A stretch of 64,000 nt of DNA, taken from positions 142,572,070-142,636,069 of the forward strand of contig ML681963.1 in NCBI GenBank assembly GCA_007922195.1. The letters are read 5' to 3'. This DNA is from Podocnemis expansa (taxonomy: Eukaryota > Chordata > Testudines > Podocnemididae). Under the pieces are notes generated by a model. The model was not told the origin of the DNA. It was given only the letters and a program-made list of their open reading frames with translations, and searched no databases. Position numbers and translations under genes: made by a program. Shown here one piece after another: positions 1 through 11,310 of the stretch (the stretch's first letter is position 1; every line of letters starts with the position of its first letter).

Positions 1-1960
1 GACTAAATCAGAATTTGAACTACCATTGGACAGCATGACCTTTTCCCATGTGGATACCAACCAGACCTTCTATCCACATGGTCAACTTTTCAATCTTTTT
101 CCATTCTTTCTATTCCTTTTTCTAGCTCTCTGAATAGTGATGGCAGAAATAAAAGCCTCTGCAGCACCCATTAAATGGATAATTAGAGAACCACAGCCTA
201 CAATGCTGTCAAATCAGCCCCTTTCAGCAACACTAACATTCACTCAAAGAAAACCAACTAACTGGATCTTCATACTAAGAGAGTGTCACCCCAGTTCCAC
301 TTGAGAGTCAGGCCAAGAGTGGATGTGACTTGGAAGTAAGTACAGGTGTCTTCAATCAAAATGCTGTTCAAGCTGAAGGGGAGAGGAATCCTAAAAGAAA
401 GAAAGAAAGAAAGAAAGAAAAAGAAAACATCAAACCCTAAAATAGAAGCCAAATCAAATTCTCTCATCAAAGTTACTGAAAAATTATCACAAGTCACACT
501 AAAGCAATGAAAGGGATAAATATGTTCATGAAAACCTAGGGTTGGTCTTCATTTATGCACAGTGCATTCTGTTGTTTTGTCCAGTATACTTTTTCCCAAC
601 ACTAATCTATAATGTCGTGTATTTTGAGCATTATCATATTGATACTGGACCAGATCCTTAGTTGGTGTAAAAGGATTCAGTGGAGCTGTGCTGATTTGTA
701 TCAGCAGAGGATCTGATCTATTAAGATAGCAAGAGGAACCAGGTCATAGTACTGGGGCATTCTTTGTCTGCTGTGGGAACTCTATGAGGTTCTCTTCCCA
801 CCATCTTTAAAGGTTATGAGAGATACAGAGGTTTAGCCTGCAATGCCATCTATATTGCTTTTTCATCCAAGTCCAATGATCATCTCTTTCTGCCTGTCTT
901 AGAATGCTGTTTAGCTAGCTAGCTAATGATCACCTTGGGTAAAACAAAGAAGGCATTCCTCAACCTGTTCCATACTGTGACCCACTCTTTCATACCAGGA
1001 CCAGGCTGGGACCCCATTCCACTTAGCAATATGGGCAGGGTAGGTTGGTTGAGAAAAAAATGGAGGAAAGAGCGGATTTTTTCTCCTTTGATTAAGGAGA
1101 TGCACCTGCCTTTCGTCACTGAGATTTGCGATCTAATGACTCTTTTCTATGCTCATATACTTCTAGTTGCCTGAATAGAAACCATGGTCAACTGAGCTTT
1201 TTCCATCTTTGCTTGGCAAGGAGGGTGTGAGTCTCCCAGGTGTAGGCCTTACCCATGCTCTGTGCTGAAATATGGTAATTTACTTTATATCAGGGTTGCC
1301 CTTGAAAAAATCACACAAAAAAACCCCCCAGCTACTTCTGCATATGACTGTCGCTGTATTTAGCAGTGGTTCATGCATGGAGCATACTTACCCTATGCTC
1401 CACAGTGTGCTACCAGTTCATTTCAGGTTACAATTCAAGGTGAAATTCTAGATGCATAGTTAAATAGTACTTCAGTCTTGCACTATATGTATTTGTATAG
1501 CTTGAAGTAGGAGAAGACAGTTTTTTGGATTGACCTTTTAGTTTTGGAAGATTTTTTCCCAATTTTTATATTGCTCATCACATAATTAATGGGTTTGATC
1601 CTATGATGCATGAATCACTGAGTAGAAACTTAAAGGATCAGATCCTGTATAACTTGCTAAGAGCTTTAAACTTCAGAAGGGCTTTAATACGTTCTAACTA
1701 GGATAAAAGCTACAGTACAAGTGTTGTCAATCCTCACTCTTTGTGGCACAATCTGATCAACCAGCTGGGGGCAGGCTGAAACTCCTCTCGCTGGCATACA
1801 GTAGCATTGTATACTATGGGGCATTATGAACGTCTAACTCCTTCCTTTGATGGATCTGCTATGTCTAGAAGGAGCAATAATGCATTGCTAATATATAAGA
1901 CTGTACTTAAAAGGAAGAAAAAACAACCTAGTTCAGAGAGAACAATAACTGTTTACTTAC
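1..1960 (-). other. Intron 2 of the second mucin (partial)
   Basis: No further mucin exon seen. An AAAG simple repeat lies at 398-425. The rest is unremarkable AT-rich DNA. Confidence 0.5.
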
Positions 1961-2216
1961 TCATTTCCATTCACTGTGATGCCTGACTCTTTCACCTCCA
2001 AAAGCACTCCATCAATGGCTGCAGTGAAGCAGACAGGGAATCCATTCTTGTCACTGCGCCTGACCAGGATGTGGAAGTCCTGGGAGCTGTCATTACAGTG
2101 TGAGGCGAAAACATACTGGCAGATGCCGGGGAAATCAAACTTAACATGGTCAAATGTCTGAAAATGGAAACTGCCCCACGTGGAACATTCACTCCTGGTG
2201 ACTGCAGTGTGCTGGA
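1961..2216 (-). CDS. Second gel-forming mucin, exon 2: VWD1 start
   Basis: 256 nt, phase 1 to 2. After a short linker it encodes SECSTWGSFHFQTFDH, then FDFPGICQYVFASHC and DFHILVRR, and ends VNGNE. CSTWG...TFD...F.FPG.C.Y.FA..C is the opening of VWD1 in gel-forming mucins, which acts in N-terminal multimerisation. Acceptor is TTTTCCACAG|TCCAG and donor is GGAAATGA|GTAAGT. MUC5AC/MUC5B are expected here by synteny with other vertebrates. FDH in place of FDG recalls MUC6 and MUC19, so the paralogue is not certain. The next exon is left of the window. Confidence 0.85.
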
Positions 2217-3835
2217 CTGTGGAAAAAAATTAACATAGCAATTAGTAATGGTATCAGTGTGTATTGCAAGCTTTTATTTACACAGTGCCTAACACCTGCC
2301 ACTGAAGTGAAGCTTTAAAGATTTAAGGGAAAGATTTTCAGACACCCTTTGCACTTTGGTATCCAACTCCCATGGCTTTCAGTTGGAGTTAGGTATCCAA
2401 GTGCTCCTTGCGCCTCTGTAAATCCACCCATAAACTGTATTAAAACAAGCTGGAAACTGGTTTGCAGTCTCTTCTTTTGGGCTCTTCTCCAGCAAATGTT
2501 ACAAATAACATCACTTTTCAGCAAGATGGCTGCCTCCAGCAATAGACTCAGAAATGCCAGTTGTAATTAAAACCTTTTTTAAACTACTTTGCACTTCACA
2601 GTTTACTCAAATTCCAAAGAGAGTCTAATATGGACACAGCAGATATTTCCATTCTTTGGGAAGGATACCAGAAAATGAACTTTCCGTGTACCCTAAATGG
2701 ACCTGCAACTCAGTTCCAACTCAAAATTTTGGGCCAGAACACTGGCCCCATCCAGTCAATTTGTGATTCTTATGGACACCTTTTCTTAATGATTCCCTCA
2801 CTCAAGACTGAACCCCCTGAGTTTTCAGTTGCATATACTAAAGTTACACACTGGAACTTTCTTTGATTGTGTATGAAAATGCCTCTCATATTGTGAAGCT
2901 CAGCAAAACTGGTATAATTCTCCTTCAGTGAAAGTTACACTTTGCTACAATATGTTTTAAGCCTCTCCTTGTGCCTGCATGGCAGAATGTCAGGAAAAAA
3001 TGCGAAGGTTTCCTTGATTTGTTGATGTGGTGACCTTCAGTAATACTAACCTAGCACTATACCTCACAGATCAAATCACAATCTGCTGTTAAGATACTCT
3101 GTGAACTCTGAAATATTTTGAAATAGCCATAAGTAGGATTCATAGGGGAGGATTGAAAATATATTTATTTAAGTAAGCTGCATTGATAAAATAAACTAAG
3201 GTGCCAGTATGTCTTTACAGATGGCAATTTGTAATAGGTGTTTGTAACACTGTAGTACATTAAAATAAAATAGCACTCTTCTGTATCTGAAGCAAAGGAA
3301 AATAGGCAGGTTTTCCTCATTTGTTGGGGTGAAGTTGCTAGAAATACTAATGCAGCATTATCGCGTGAATTCAAAATCAACTGTTTGTGTAATAAATGAG
3401 CTCAGAAAGCTATGAGACATTCAAAACCAGGAATCAGAGGGTAATACTGCACCAGAGAAAAAATAGTGCATCTACTATAATTCAGGTAGCAGGACAATTA
3501 ACTTTAGCAGACATCATGCTGACTAATTTGCCTAGTGACTACATATGTCAAATAATTAGAAAGGATGTCATTATTTTCTATATGACAAACTATCCAGCAA
3601 ATCTGTTTTTTAAACACCTAACCTTGGAGCAGTGGAATGGCTGATGGATTGATTTTAATGCAAAGACTATTTATTACTTAAATGAGGTTCACTTGTAATG
3701 AATATATACAGTGTTAAGATATTTACAACATTCACATATATCTCCATTTAAGTGTATTTTAATTTAACATTTCTATTTGTGATTTAATAGAGGTAAATAT
3801 CAAAGCATGCAACTTCAGAAGTAGATTATTCTTAC
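2217..3835 (-). other. Intron 1 of the second mucin
   Basis: 1.6 kb between the signal-peptide and VWD1 exons. A diverged repeat with CTCCCATGG...TTGGAGTTAGG lies near 2330-2430. Nothing else recognised. Confidence 0.55.
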
Positions 3836-3920
3836 CTATCTGTACTGGTGTTTTGCCTGCACAATAATTCCAGATTAGACAGAAGATCCATAGCAGCCCT
3901 CCTTTGATTTTTCCCATCAT
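3836..3920 (-). CDS. Second gel-forming mucin, exon 1: signal peptide
   Basis: 85 coding nt ending in phase 1. It encodes MMGKIKGGLLWIFCLIWN and YCAGKTPVQI: a basic start, a hydrophobic core and a likely cleavage site after the YCAG region. This is a typical secretory signal. The donor is CAGATAG|GTAAGAA. Joined to the VWD1 exon at 2216 the frame stays open. ATG has A at -3, and the second ATG also has G at +4. In-frame upstream ATGs near 4022-4033 would put a long leader before the hydrophobic core, so I prefer MMGK. The gene reads away from the MUC2-like gene in the same direction and is probably a MUC5AC/MUC5B relative. Confidence 0.72.
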
Positions 3921-4029
3921 GCTTATGAAAAGATAACATGAAAATCCTTCCAGGGAAATGCTTTTTTCCTGAATTATCAGCACAGTTTTATAGTCCAGAA
4001 ATTTGGCATGAAAACAATACATTGATGGC

Positions 4030-4095
4030 ATGGTCCCTAAAAGGTGGAGCTTCACTGATTATTCCCTCCCTGATTCAAGCTTAAAAGACTGAGCA
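4030..4095 (-). promoter_or_regulatory. Possible core promoter of the second mucin
   Basis: Upstream of the signal-peptide exon the minus strand reads CAGTCTTTTAAGCTTG near 4075-4090 and CACCTTTTAGGG near 4035-4047. Either could serve as a weak TATA-like box giving a short leader. There is no CpG island. This is position-based inference only. Confidence 0.25.
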
Positions 4096-5457
4096 GTCAC
4101 ATTTCCATTTGAAAAGACAACCACATATTTTTGTGATATTTAATTTTTAGGGGGGAGGGGAGGGGATTCTCTGCAGCATTTTCCCTTTTAAATACTTCAA
4201 ATGCTGTTTCTTTCTTCCCTTTCAGTTTTGTCTTTTTCTTCATAACAAATATCCCCCCCATCTTTTTTTTTTTTGGTGACTTAATAGACATATGCAATCA
4301 GAGCCCAGATACAATCCCATACCCGTTTGTTTATACACCAGTGGAATTGCTTTTCCTCAAGATCAGGTTTTTTTGGTTATTATTATCTGCCTTCTCTGCT
4401 GGCTGGATGGCTAGTTGTGTACACTAGAAGGAAACTACTGTAAGGTTGAGCACAATGTATAGTTCATTTAAAGAAAAAAAACTATTGAGAAACAAATGGT
4501 AAACTTTAAAACATGAAATCAAAATGGCTCAGGAAACGGTCCAAGTTAACTGCCCTGGACACTGAAGTAGACTTTCCCAGAACAAGCACAATGTTAGTGC
4601 AGAGAATGCAAATATCTTACTCCGGCCATAAAAATGTGGCTCAGTCATGCTTTCCAAGGATGAGAGTGCAATTAAGTCTCGATTCTCACAGAGTTGGGAT
4701 TCACTAGAGTTGGTTTCCTTCTTTAGAGCTGAGATTCCAAAATCCCAATTCACAGAGGTCCACCAAAATTACCCTTAAGGCTCAAGTACAAGCTGATTGA
4801 TGCACTTCTGCAGTGAGTTACTTAGAGAGACAGAGACACAAACCAGGCTATTCATTGCTGATCGCCTCAAGGCCCATCACTTGTAGATGAATAACTTGCC
4901 AAAGTCAATGGGACCACTCATGATGTATGGAACTTCTCAATGTGAGTAAGAACATCAGAATATGGCCTGAAAGCATTAAGCCAAGTGGAGAGTCATTCTT
5001 GAACCATGTATTTTTGTGAACATACATGGACAGTAATTTTTCTTGCAACAGTTTTCCCTGCCATTCCAACATCAGTAGAGTCTCAGTCACTTTATTCCCA
5101 CTGAACTGAAGACTGAGATACTTCACTCTGTGTGCAAAGTAAAGTGTCCATGTACTAAAGGGAAGAGCTGGATGAATTTGTTTGACAGAAACTTCGTTCA
5201 GCAAAAAATGCAGGTTTGACAGTAGAGAAATATTTAGTGACTGAGTGCTGATTTCTCCAAATTATTTCAGTCCTAATAAACCTAATAAAATTTTGAAAAA
5301 AAAAAAGAAACATTTAATTTTGACATTTTTGAAGGAAAAACACTTTTATTTTTATTTGAAATGGCATTTCATTTTGAAATATCCTTTAATTTTATTTTAA
5401 AAAGTAAAAAAACATTTACTATTTAAAATTAAAATGAAATACTACAGATGGAACAAA
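4096..5457. other. Spacer upstream of the second mucin
   Basis: No coding region or repeat recognised; AT-rich with homopolymer runs near 4262-4274 and 5296-5308. It may contain upstream regulatory DNA for the mucin starting at 3920. Confidence 0.4.
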
Positions 5458-6438
5458 GGCTATGTCTACACTTACAAAATCAATTTGATATAGTTATTTC
5501 AAAATAACTACTTTGATTTTAATTTAAAGTAGTTACTTTGAATTAGCACTAGTGCTATGTCCACACATAGATGCTTATTTTGAAATAAGTTAATTCGAAA
5601 TAAGCTAATTCACAATAAAATTGTTATTTTGAATTAACTTAAATCAAAATAAGCAAAAACCTCAAATCAAAATAGCAAGTCCAGACACAGGACTTCCTAT
5701 TTCGAATCAGGAAAGTGGCACCATGGGAGGTGTGGCAACATGGCCCCCTTCCTGGGCCATGCCCCCAGCCAATATATAGAAAAAGTAGGGCACCCTGGGA
5801 AGGAGAAGGGCAAAAACATTAATTCAAAATAAAGATTGTTTCAAAATAACACATCTGAATGGCATATTTCAAAATAACCATTTTACTTTAACAGACGATT
5901 CGAATTAAAGTAGGTTTAAGCTATTTCGAAATAATGCCTCTTGTTTCAAAATGACGGAGCTCGTCATTTCAAAACAAGAAAATGCCATGTGGACCTAATC
6001 TTTTTAAAATTGAAATAACCAGTGTTATTTCGATTTAAAAGATACATGTGGACATACCATTTCAAATTTATTATTTCGAATTAGGAGTCCAGGGAAGACT
6101 CTCTAATTCAAAATAAAGTAGAAGTTATTGTTTCAAAGTAGAGAGTCTTCATTTAGACTCTCTAATTCAAAATATGGCAAGACGAGCAAAAGAATAGGGC
6201 CATTATTTCAAAATAAGCCTATTCTGTGGCTCAAAATTGCTTAGTTCGAAATAATAATTTCAATTTAAGCACTATTTTGAAATAAAAGCAGATTATATTA
6301 TTTCAAAATAGTACTTCATTATTTAAAAATAAGGAAATGCTTAATTTGAAATAACAAAATGTATGCAGGGAAAGGAAAACAATTTATTTCAAAATAAGCC
6401 TCTTTATTTTGAAATAACTTCTAAGTGTAGGCATACCC
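5458..6438. mobile_element. TTCGAA-rich MITE with a second MITE nested inside
   Basis: Starts GGCTATGTCTACACT and ends GTGTAGGCATACCC, in inverted orientation, with AAA on both sides (5455-5457 and 6439-6441). The body is full of short palindromes such as TTATTTCGAAATAA. A second copy with its own ends (CTATGTCCACAC ... GTGGACATACC) occupies about 5554-6058 and shares its interior with the element at 32692-33134. The 3-bp duplication suggests a PIF/Harbinger-like non-autonomous DNA transposon. Confidence 0.75.
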
Positions 6439-6606
6439 AAAGTGTTTAATTCAACCTAAAACCAAAGGGTTTTTTTTACTTCTGACATGCTGAACATTTT
6501 GAAAAGTTTGATTTTGGTTTGAATCCCCAAAATTTTCAATTATTTATCAAAATGCCAGAAAACTGAACATTCCATTATTTAGACAGCTTTACTAAGGAGC
6601 CTAATA

Positions 6607-8066
6607 GGCTATGTCCACACATAGCTTTTAAATCTAAACAATTACCATTGTTTCAATTTTAAAAAAGCCATGTCCAGATGACGTTTCATTATTTCGAAAT
6701 AAGGAAAATCATTTCTATACAATAAAACCTAGTTTGGTATAGAAATGAGGGTTATTTTCAAACTGTGCTTTTGAAATAATCCCCTCTGGCTCTGTCAATA
6801 TGACCCACTATGGCTATGTCTACACATGCATTGTTATTTCGAAATAAGGATTTTGAAATGAGTTATTTCGAAATAAAATCCTTATTTCGAAATAAGTGAA
6901 TTAGAATTAACAAAATGTTAATTCGAATTAAGGGAAAGCTTGCAATCCAAACGGCTGTTATTTTGAAATGGTTATTTTGAAATAAAGCCGTTTTGACCTG
7001 TTGTTTCAAACGGTTCTTTCGAAACAACAGGTCTACACGGTGTTGTTTCAAAAGAACAGGTCTAAATGGTGTTGTTCTGAAATATCCCTTCTGAAATAAT
7101 GGACTTTTCGAGGGGGGGCCAGGTTTTACTTTTTCGAAATAAGAAAATGTTGTGTAGACCTAATTTCTTTTATTTCGAAATAACGAGTGTTATTTCAAAA
7201 TAAAAGTGCCGTGTAGACATAGCCATATTGATATAACAGTTGACCTTCCTCCCAGGGTGCATGGCATCCTAGGAGGAAAGCTCACCCCCCCCCAGCACCC
7301 TGGCCAGGGAGCCAATCAGCACTCTGGCCAGGGAGGGATAGGAGGTGCAGGGGGGTCCAGAGGGGCAGGGGAGGTGGAAGCCAACTAGCCACATTGTCCG
7401 GGCTCAGCGGCTGCTGGCTGGGCAGAGGGTGCAGGAGCTGGCACAGCCGGCAAGCCTGGCAAGCTGGCTTCTGCACCCCCCGCCCAGCTGGCAGCCACCG
7501 AGCCCAGGCAGTGGGGTGAGCCGGCTCTGGGATCCACTGCCCGGCTGGCAGCCACCCAGACTGGGCAGCAGGGTGAGCCAGCTCTGGGATCCACCACCTG
7601 GCCAGCAGCCGCCAGACCAGGCAGTGGGGTCTGCCGGCTCCAGGATCCACTGCCCAGCCGGCAGCCGCCCAGACCAGGCAGCAGAGCCAGCCGGCTCCCG
7701 GATCCGCCATCCAGGCAGCAGCCAGGATGCCCTATGATCCCTCACCCACTGCTCCACCAGCAGCGGGGGACACAGGGCAGGGTGATCTCTGCCCTGGGGG
7801 CAGTTTTCCCCTGCCTGGCTCTCCAGGTGAGAGGCAGGCAGAGGATTGGGTGGCAACATGGCCCTGCCAGGGGGCCATGTTGCCACACCTCCCAGGGTGT
7901 CCCTCTGCTGAATTGAAATAGCAAGTCCTGTGTTTGGACTTGTGATTTCAATTTGGTGGTTTTTACTTAATTCAATTTAACTTAAATCGAATTAACGATT
8001 TTATTTCAAAATAACTTATTTTGAAATAACTCATTTTGAAATAAACATTTACGTGTGAACATAGCC
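6607..8066. mobile_element. Composite TTCGAA MITE with GC-rich core
   Basis: Ends GGCTATGTCCACAC and GTGTGAACATAGCC, with exact ATA duplications at 6604-6606 and 8067-8069. A further copy with its own ends lies at about 6812-7224. The 7240-7900 core is GC-rich and includes a tandem array. The core edges match the element at 8939-11002. Confidence 0.75.
7430..7720. repeat. About 57-bp tandem repeat in MITE core
   Basis: GGATCC-containing units start at 7529, 7587, 7643 and 7700 (spacings 58, 56 and 57), each with a GGCAGC-CC-CCAGAC-GGGCAGC type segment. Open frames through it on both strands come from the repeat composition, not genes. Confidence 0.7.
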
Positions 8067-8069
8067 ATA

Positions 8070-8223
8070 GACTTTAAGGCCAACAGGGACCATCTTTATC
8101 ATCTAGTGACCTCTGCACATCACAGGCTATAGAACTTCACCCACTCTTTGCTGTAACAGACTTGTAATCTCTGGCTAAGCTACAGAAGTCCTCAAACCAT
8201 GACTTCAGATTTCAAATTACAAA
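8070..8223 (-). mobile_element. CR1-type LINE 3' fragment, left half
   Basis: Starts CATAGACTTTAAGGCCAACAG and reads GACCATC...TCATCTAGTGACCTC: the reverse complement of a CR1-type 3' end as found in turtles and birds. It resumes at 8609 after an inserted MITE. Confidence 0.65.
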
Positions 8224-8608
8224 GGGTATGTCTACTCTGGAGCCTTAGGTTGACTTAAGGTAGGTTACAGACTCCTGCAGCCACACTGGGCTTTTATTAA
8301 GTCGACTTAAGCACTTCCTTAAGTTGACTTAATAGCACCATCTCTTAAGGTCAACTTAACGCTTAAGTCGAACTTATTAAGTTGACTAAAGCCAATGTAA
8401 ACTGGGAAAGCCCTTAAGTAAATCTAATTGCCTCCAGGCCCCCTCCCAGAATTCCTGGCAACTAGGAAGGGTTGGCCTAGCACCTGCCAGAGTCAACAGG
8501 AGTTTTCAACGTGGACTCTCTAAGTCAACTTAACAAGGTCAACTTTAAGTTGACTTAGAGTAGATCTTGTTAGGTCAACTTAACAGAGCTTCCAGTGTAG
8601 ACATACCC
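8224..8608. mobile_element. MITE with GTCGACTTAA-type interior, inserted into CR1
   Basis: Ends GGGTATGTCTACTCT and AGTGTAGACATACCC. The interior repeats AAGTTGACTTAA rather than TTCGAA palindromes. It interrupts a CR1 fragment that continues on both sides, so it is younger than that copy. Confidence 0.75.
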
Positions 8609-8720
8609 TTAAAGCGTCCACCATTTGCTCTAGTTTAAACCAGCAAGTAACTGTGTCCTATGTTTCAGAATCTGCAGTAAATAATTTGTGGGATTTCAAA
8701 ACCTGATAGGCTCATCACAA
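8609..8720 (-). mobile_element. CR1-type LINE 3' fragment, right half
   Basis: GCGTCCACCATTTGCTCTAG and AAACCAGCAAGTAACTG continue the CR1-like sequence left at 8223. The end is not sharp. Confidence 0.55.
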
Positions 8721-8938
8721 ATATAGAAGAGGTTACAGTGGTTTTAAATTGGATTTTTCCCAACATTCATTGTGCTTTATTACCCATCATGCATTATATT
8801 TGTAGCTGGAAGAATAATTCATCATTTATACTTTGACAATCTTTCCACTTTCACCATTGCTAATTTTCCATAAATAGATTGCAACTTTCTTATCACACTT
8901 ATTCATTGTGCAAGATTATTTCCTGGGAACAACTCTTA

Positions 8939-11002
8939 GCGTATGTCCACAGGTAGGTTTTAAAGTGAAACAACGCTGGACGTTTTGCTTTTAAAAAAGT
9001 TAGGTCTGCATGATGTTTTGTTGTTTCGATATGACGAGCTCCCTCATATTGAAACATCAAAAGTTAGAGTGAGATAGTAAGACCTGTTAGGGAATTGAAA
9101 CAACCTTGAATTGAGAGAGTCCTTTTGAAACAATGCCATTGGGACCCGTTGTTTTGAAATGACATTGTCTCGATTCAAGGGGTTGACCTTCTTCCTCCCA
9201 GGGTGCATGGCACCCTGGAAGGCAGACCTGCCCCTCAGCACCCTGGTCAGGGAGGGAATCAGGACCCTAGCCAAGGAGGGGAGATGCAGGGTGGGCAGGG
9301 GCAGGGATCGCAGGGTGCCCCACATGCCCCGCTGCTTGCTGGGCAGCAGAGGCAGGGATTGCCAGGCACCTGGCATCCCCTGATGCTGGCTGGGTGGTGG
9401 GGGCAGGAATCACCATGCGCCTGACATTGCCCCCGCACAAGCAGGGCATGGGAAAAAAGAAGCCCTCCGCATCAGCATCCCCCACCACTTGCCAGGTGGC
9501 AGAGGCAGGGATCGCCGGGCTCCCACATCCCCCACTGCTGTCTGGGCGGTGGGGGCAGGAACCCTCGTGTGCTGGGTGGGGTCAGGAATCTCCATGTGCC
9601 CAGCATTGCCCCGCACAAGTGGGGCGCAGGGAAAATGAAGCCCCATGTGCCCGGCTTCTGTGCCACTTGCTGGGCGGCTGGGGCAGGGATCCCCCTGTGC
9701 CGGCATCCCCCGCTGCTTGCCAGGTGGAAGGGAAAGGGAATTCCACACTCTGGCATCCCTTGCTGCTTGCCGGGCAGCTGGGGCAGGGATTACCAGGCTC
9801 CACCTCCTCTCCACATTAACTGGGTGGTGGGGAGAAGGGATCCCTGCATGCCTGGCTCCTCCACACTGGCCAGGCAGTGGGGAGAAGAATCCCCTCTGTG
9901 CCTACAGCACACTTGCTGGTGCCAGGGAAAGGGACCCCTGGGCCAGCTAGCCGGCCTGTGGGGAATGCTCCCCCAGCTCTCAGCCCACTTGCTGAGCTGT
10001 GGGGGAGATGGGACCCTCACACCCAGTTTTTGGAGCACCACACTCCAAAAGCCATCTCCCCGCAACCCAGCAAGCTGGCTGAGAGCTGGGGGAGCATTCC
10101 TTGCAGCCTGGCTAGCTAGCCCAGGGGTCCTTTCCCCTGGCACTGGCAAGCACACTGTAGGCGTGGGGTGGGGGTATTCTTCTCCCCACCGCCTAGGAGG
10201 TGGTGGGAGTGCCGAGCGTGTGGGGTGACTTCCCTGGCAGCCCAGCCAGTGTGGGGGAGCCGGGCATACAGGGCTCCCTTCTCCCTGCCACCGAGCTAGA
10301 GCAGGGAGGAGCCAGTGTCTGGAGATCTCTGCTCCTGCCATCCCTCCAGTGGCGGGGGATGCCAGCACACAGGCCTCCGTTTCCCTGCCACCCAGCAAAT
10401 GGCTGGGGAGCTGTGCACACAGGGCTTCCTTTTCCCCATGCCTCGTTTGTGTGGAGCATTGCCGAGTGAGCGGGGATTCCTGACCCCGCCGGGCCCATGG
10501 GACTCCCTTTCCCCACCACCCAGCCAGTAGCAGGGGTGCCGGGTGTACAGTGATCCCTGTCCCTGCCACCCAGCCAGTGGTGGGGGACTCCAGCATGTGG
10601 GGATTCCTTTTCTCCATGCCTTGCTAGGATGGGGGAGCCGGGCATGCGAGTTGCATCTCCCCCATGAATGGCTGAGGCACAAGGCCTGGGGGGATGTCTG
10701 TCCCCTTGGGCTCCGGGAGCCCATAGCCAGTGGGGGCTTTTTCCCCTGCATTACAGGAGAGCCAGGCAGGGGATTGAGTGCCAAAATGCCCCTGCCAGGG
10801 GGCCATGTTGCCACACCTCACATGGTGCCCCTCTCCTAGATCCAAATAGCATGTTGAGACACTGGACATGCTAGTTTGATTTGGGTTTTTTGGTGTGGAC
10901 CTTTTAAATCAATGTAACTGAAAGCAATTTAATGATTTTTGTAACAATTCAATTAGATCTCTTAAGTTAAATCGATTTTACTGCTTATGTGTGGACATAG
11001 CC
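8939..11002. mobile_element. 2.06-kb MITE-like element with GC-rich palindromic core
   Basis: Ends GCGTATGTCCACAG and TGTGTGGACATAGCC, with exact TTA duplications at 8936-8938 and 11003-11005. AT-rich ends flank a GC-rich core. Within it, 9440-10035 and 10043-10640 are imperfect inverted copies around the hairpin TTTTGGAG-CACCACA-CTCCAAAA (10028-10050). Overlapping long open frames on both strands arise from stop-poor GC-rich repeats, and I see no protein family in them. Confidence 0.8.
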
Positions 11003-11118
11003 TTAGACTTCATTTCTTGTTGTTTGGACTGATTAACCCTTCTGAGCTGGTACAAAACTATATTAAAATCTGGTCCACTTTGTTACTAGAGACTATCCTC
11101 AAGCATCACAATTGAACC

Positions 11119-11310
11119 TATGCTAAACAAACAAGGAGTCCTGTGATGCTCTTAAAGACATACATATATTTATTGCATGAACTTTCCTGGGTAAAATCTC
11201 AGTCCATCAGATGAAAGCTTATTCAATAAATAAATTTGTTAGTCTTTAAAGGTGCCACAAGACTCCTTGTTTGTTTTGCTGAACTAGACTAACACCGCTA
11301 CCCCTCTAGA
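11119..11310. mobile_element. CAAAGGGGCAGC-family MITE
   Basis: Left end reads AACAAACAAGGAGTCCTGTG; right end reads GACTAACACCGCTACCCCTC. The interior has CATCAGATGAAAGCTTATTC and AATAAATTTGTTAGTC. This short inverted-repeat family is common in this window and in turtle genomes. Confidence 0.75.

Noticed and set aside
3921..4055. Upstream in-frame extension of the second mucin's first exon
   Set aside because: It would place a non-hydrophobic leader ahead of the signal core. The MMGK start gives a normal signal peptide with a good start context.
7282..7886. Open frames of 130-160 codons on both strands
   Set aside because: They are a product of 57-bp GC-rich tandem repeats; the translations are repetitive and match no family.
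5458..8070. Regular palindromes suggestive of CRISPR-like or operator arrays
   Set aside because: The TTCGAA palindromes are irregularly spaced, AT-rich and bounded by transposon ends; this is vertebrate DNA.
9394..10814. Long overlapping open frames on both strands (up to about 275 codons)
   Set aside because: They lie in a GC-rich palindrome, appear in several frames at once, and translate to low-complexity Gly/Pro/Ala/Trp sequence without domains.
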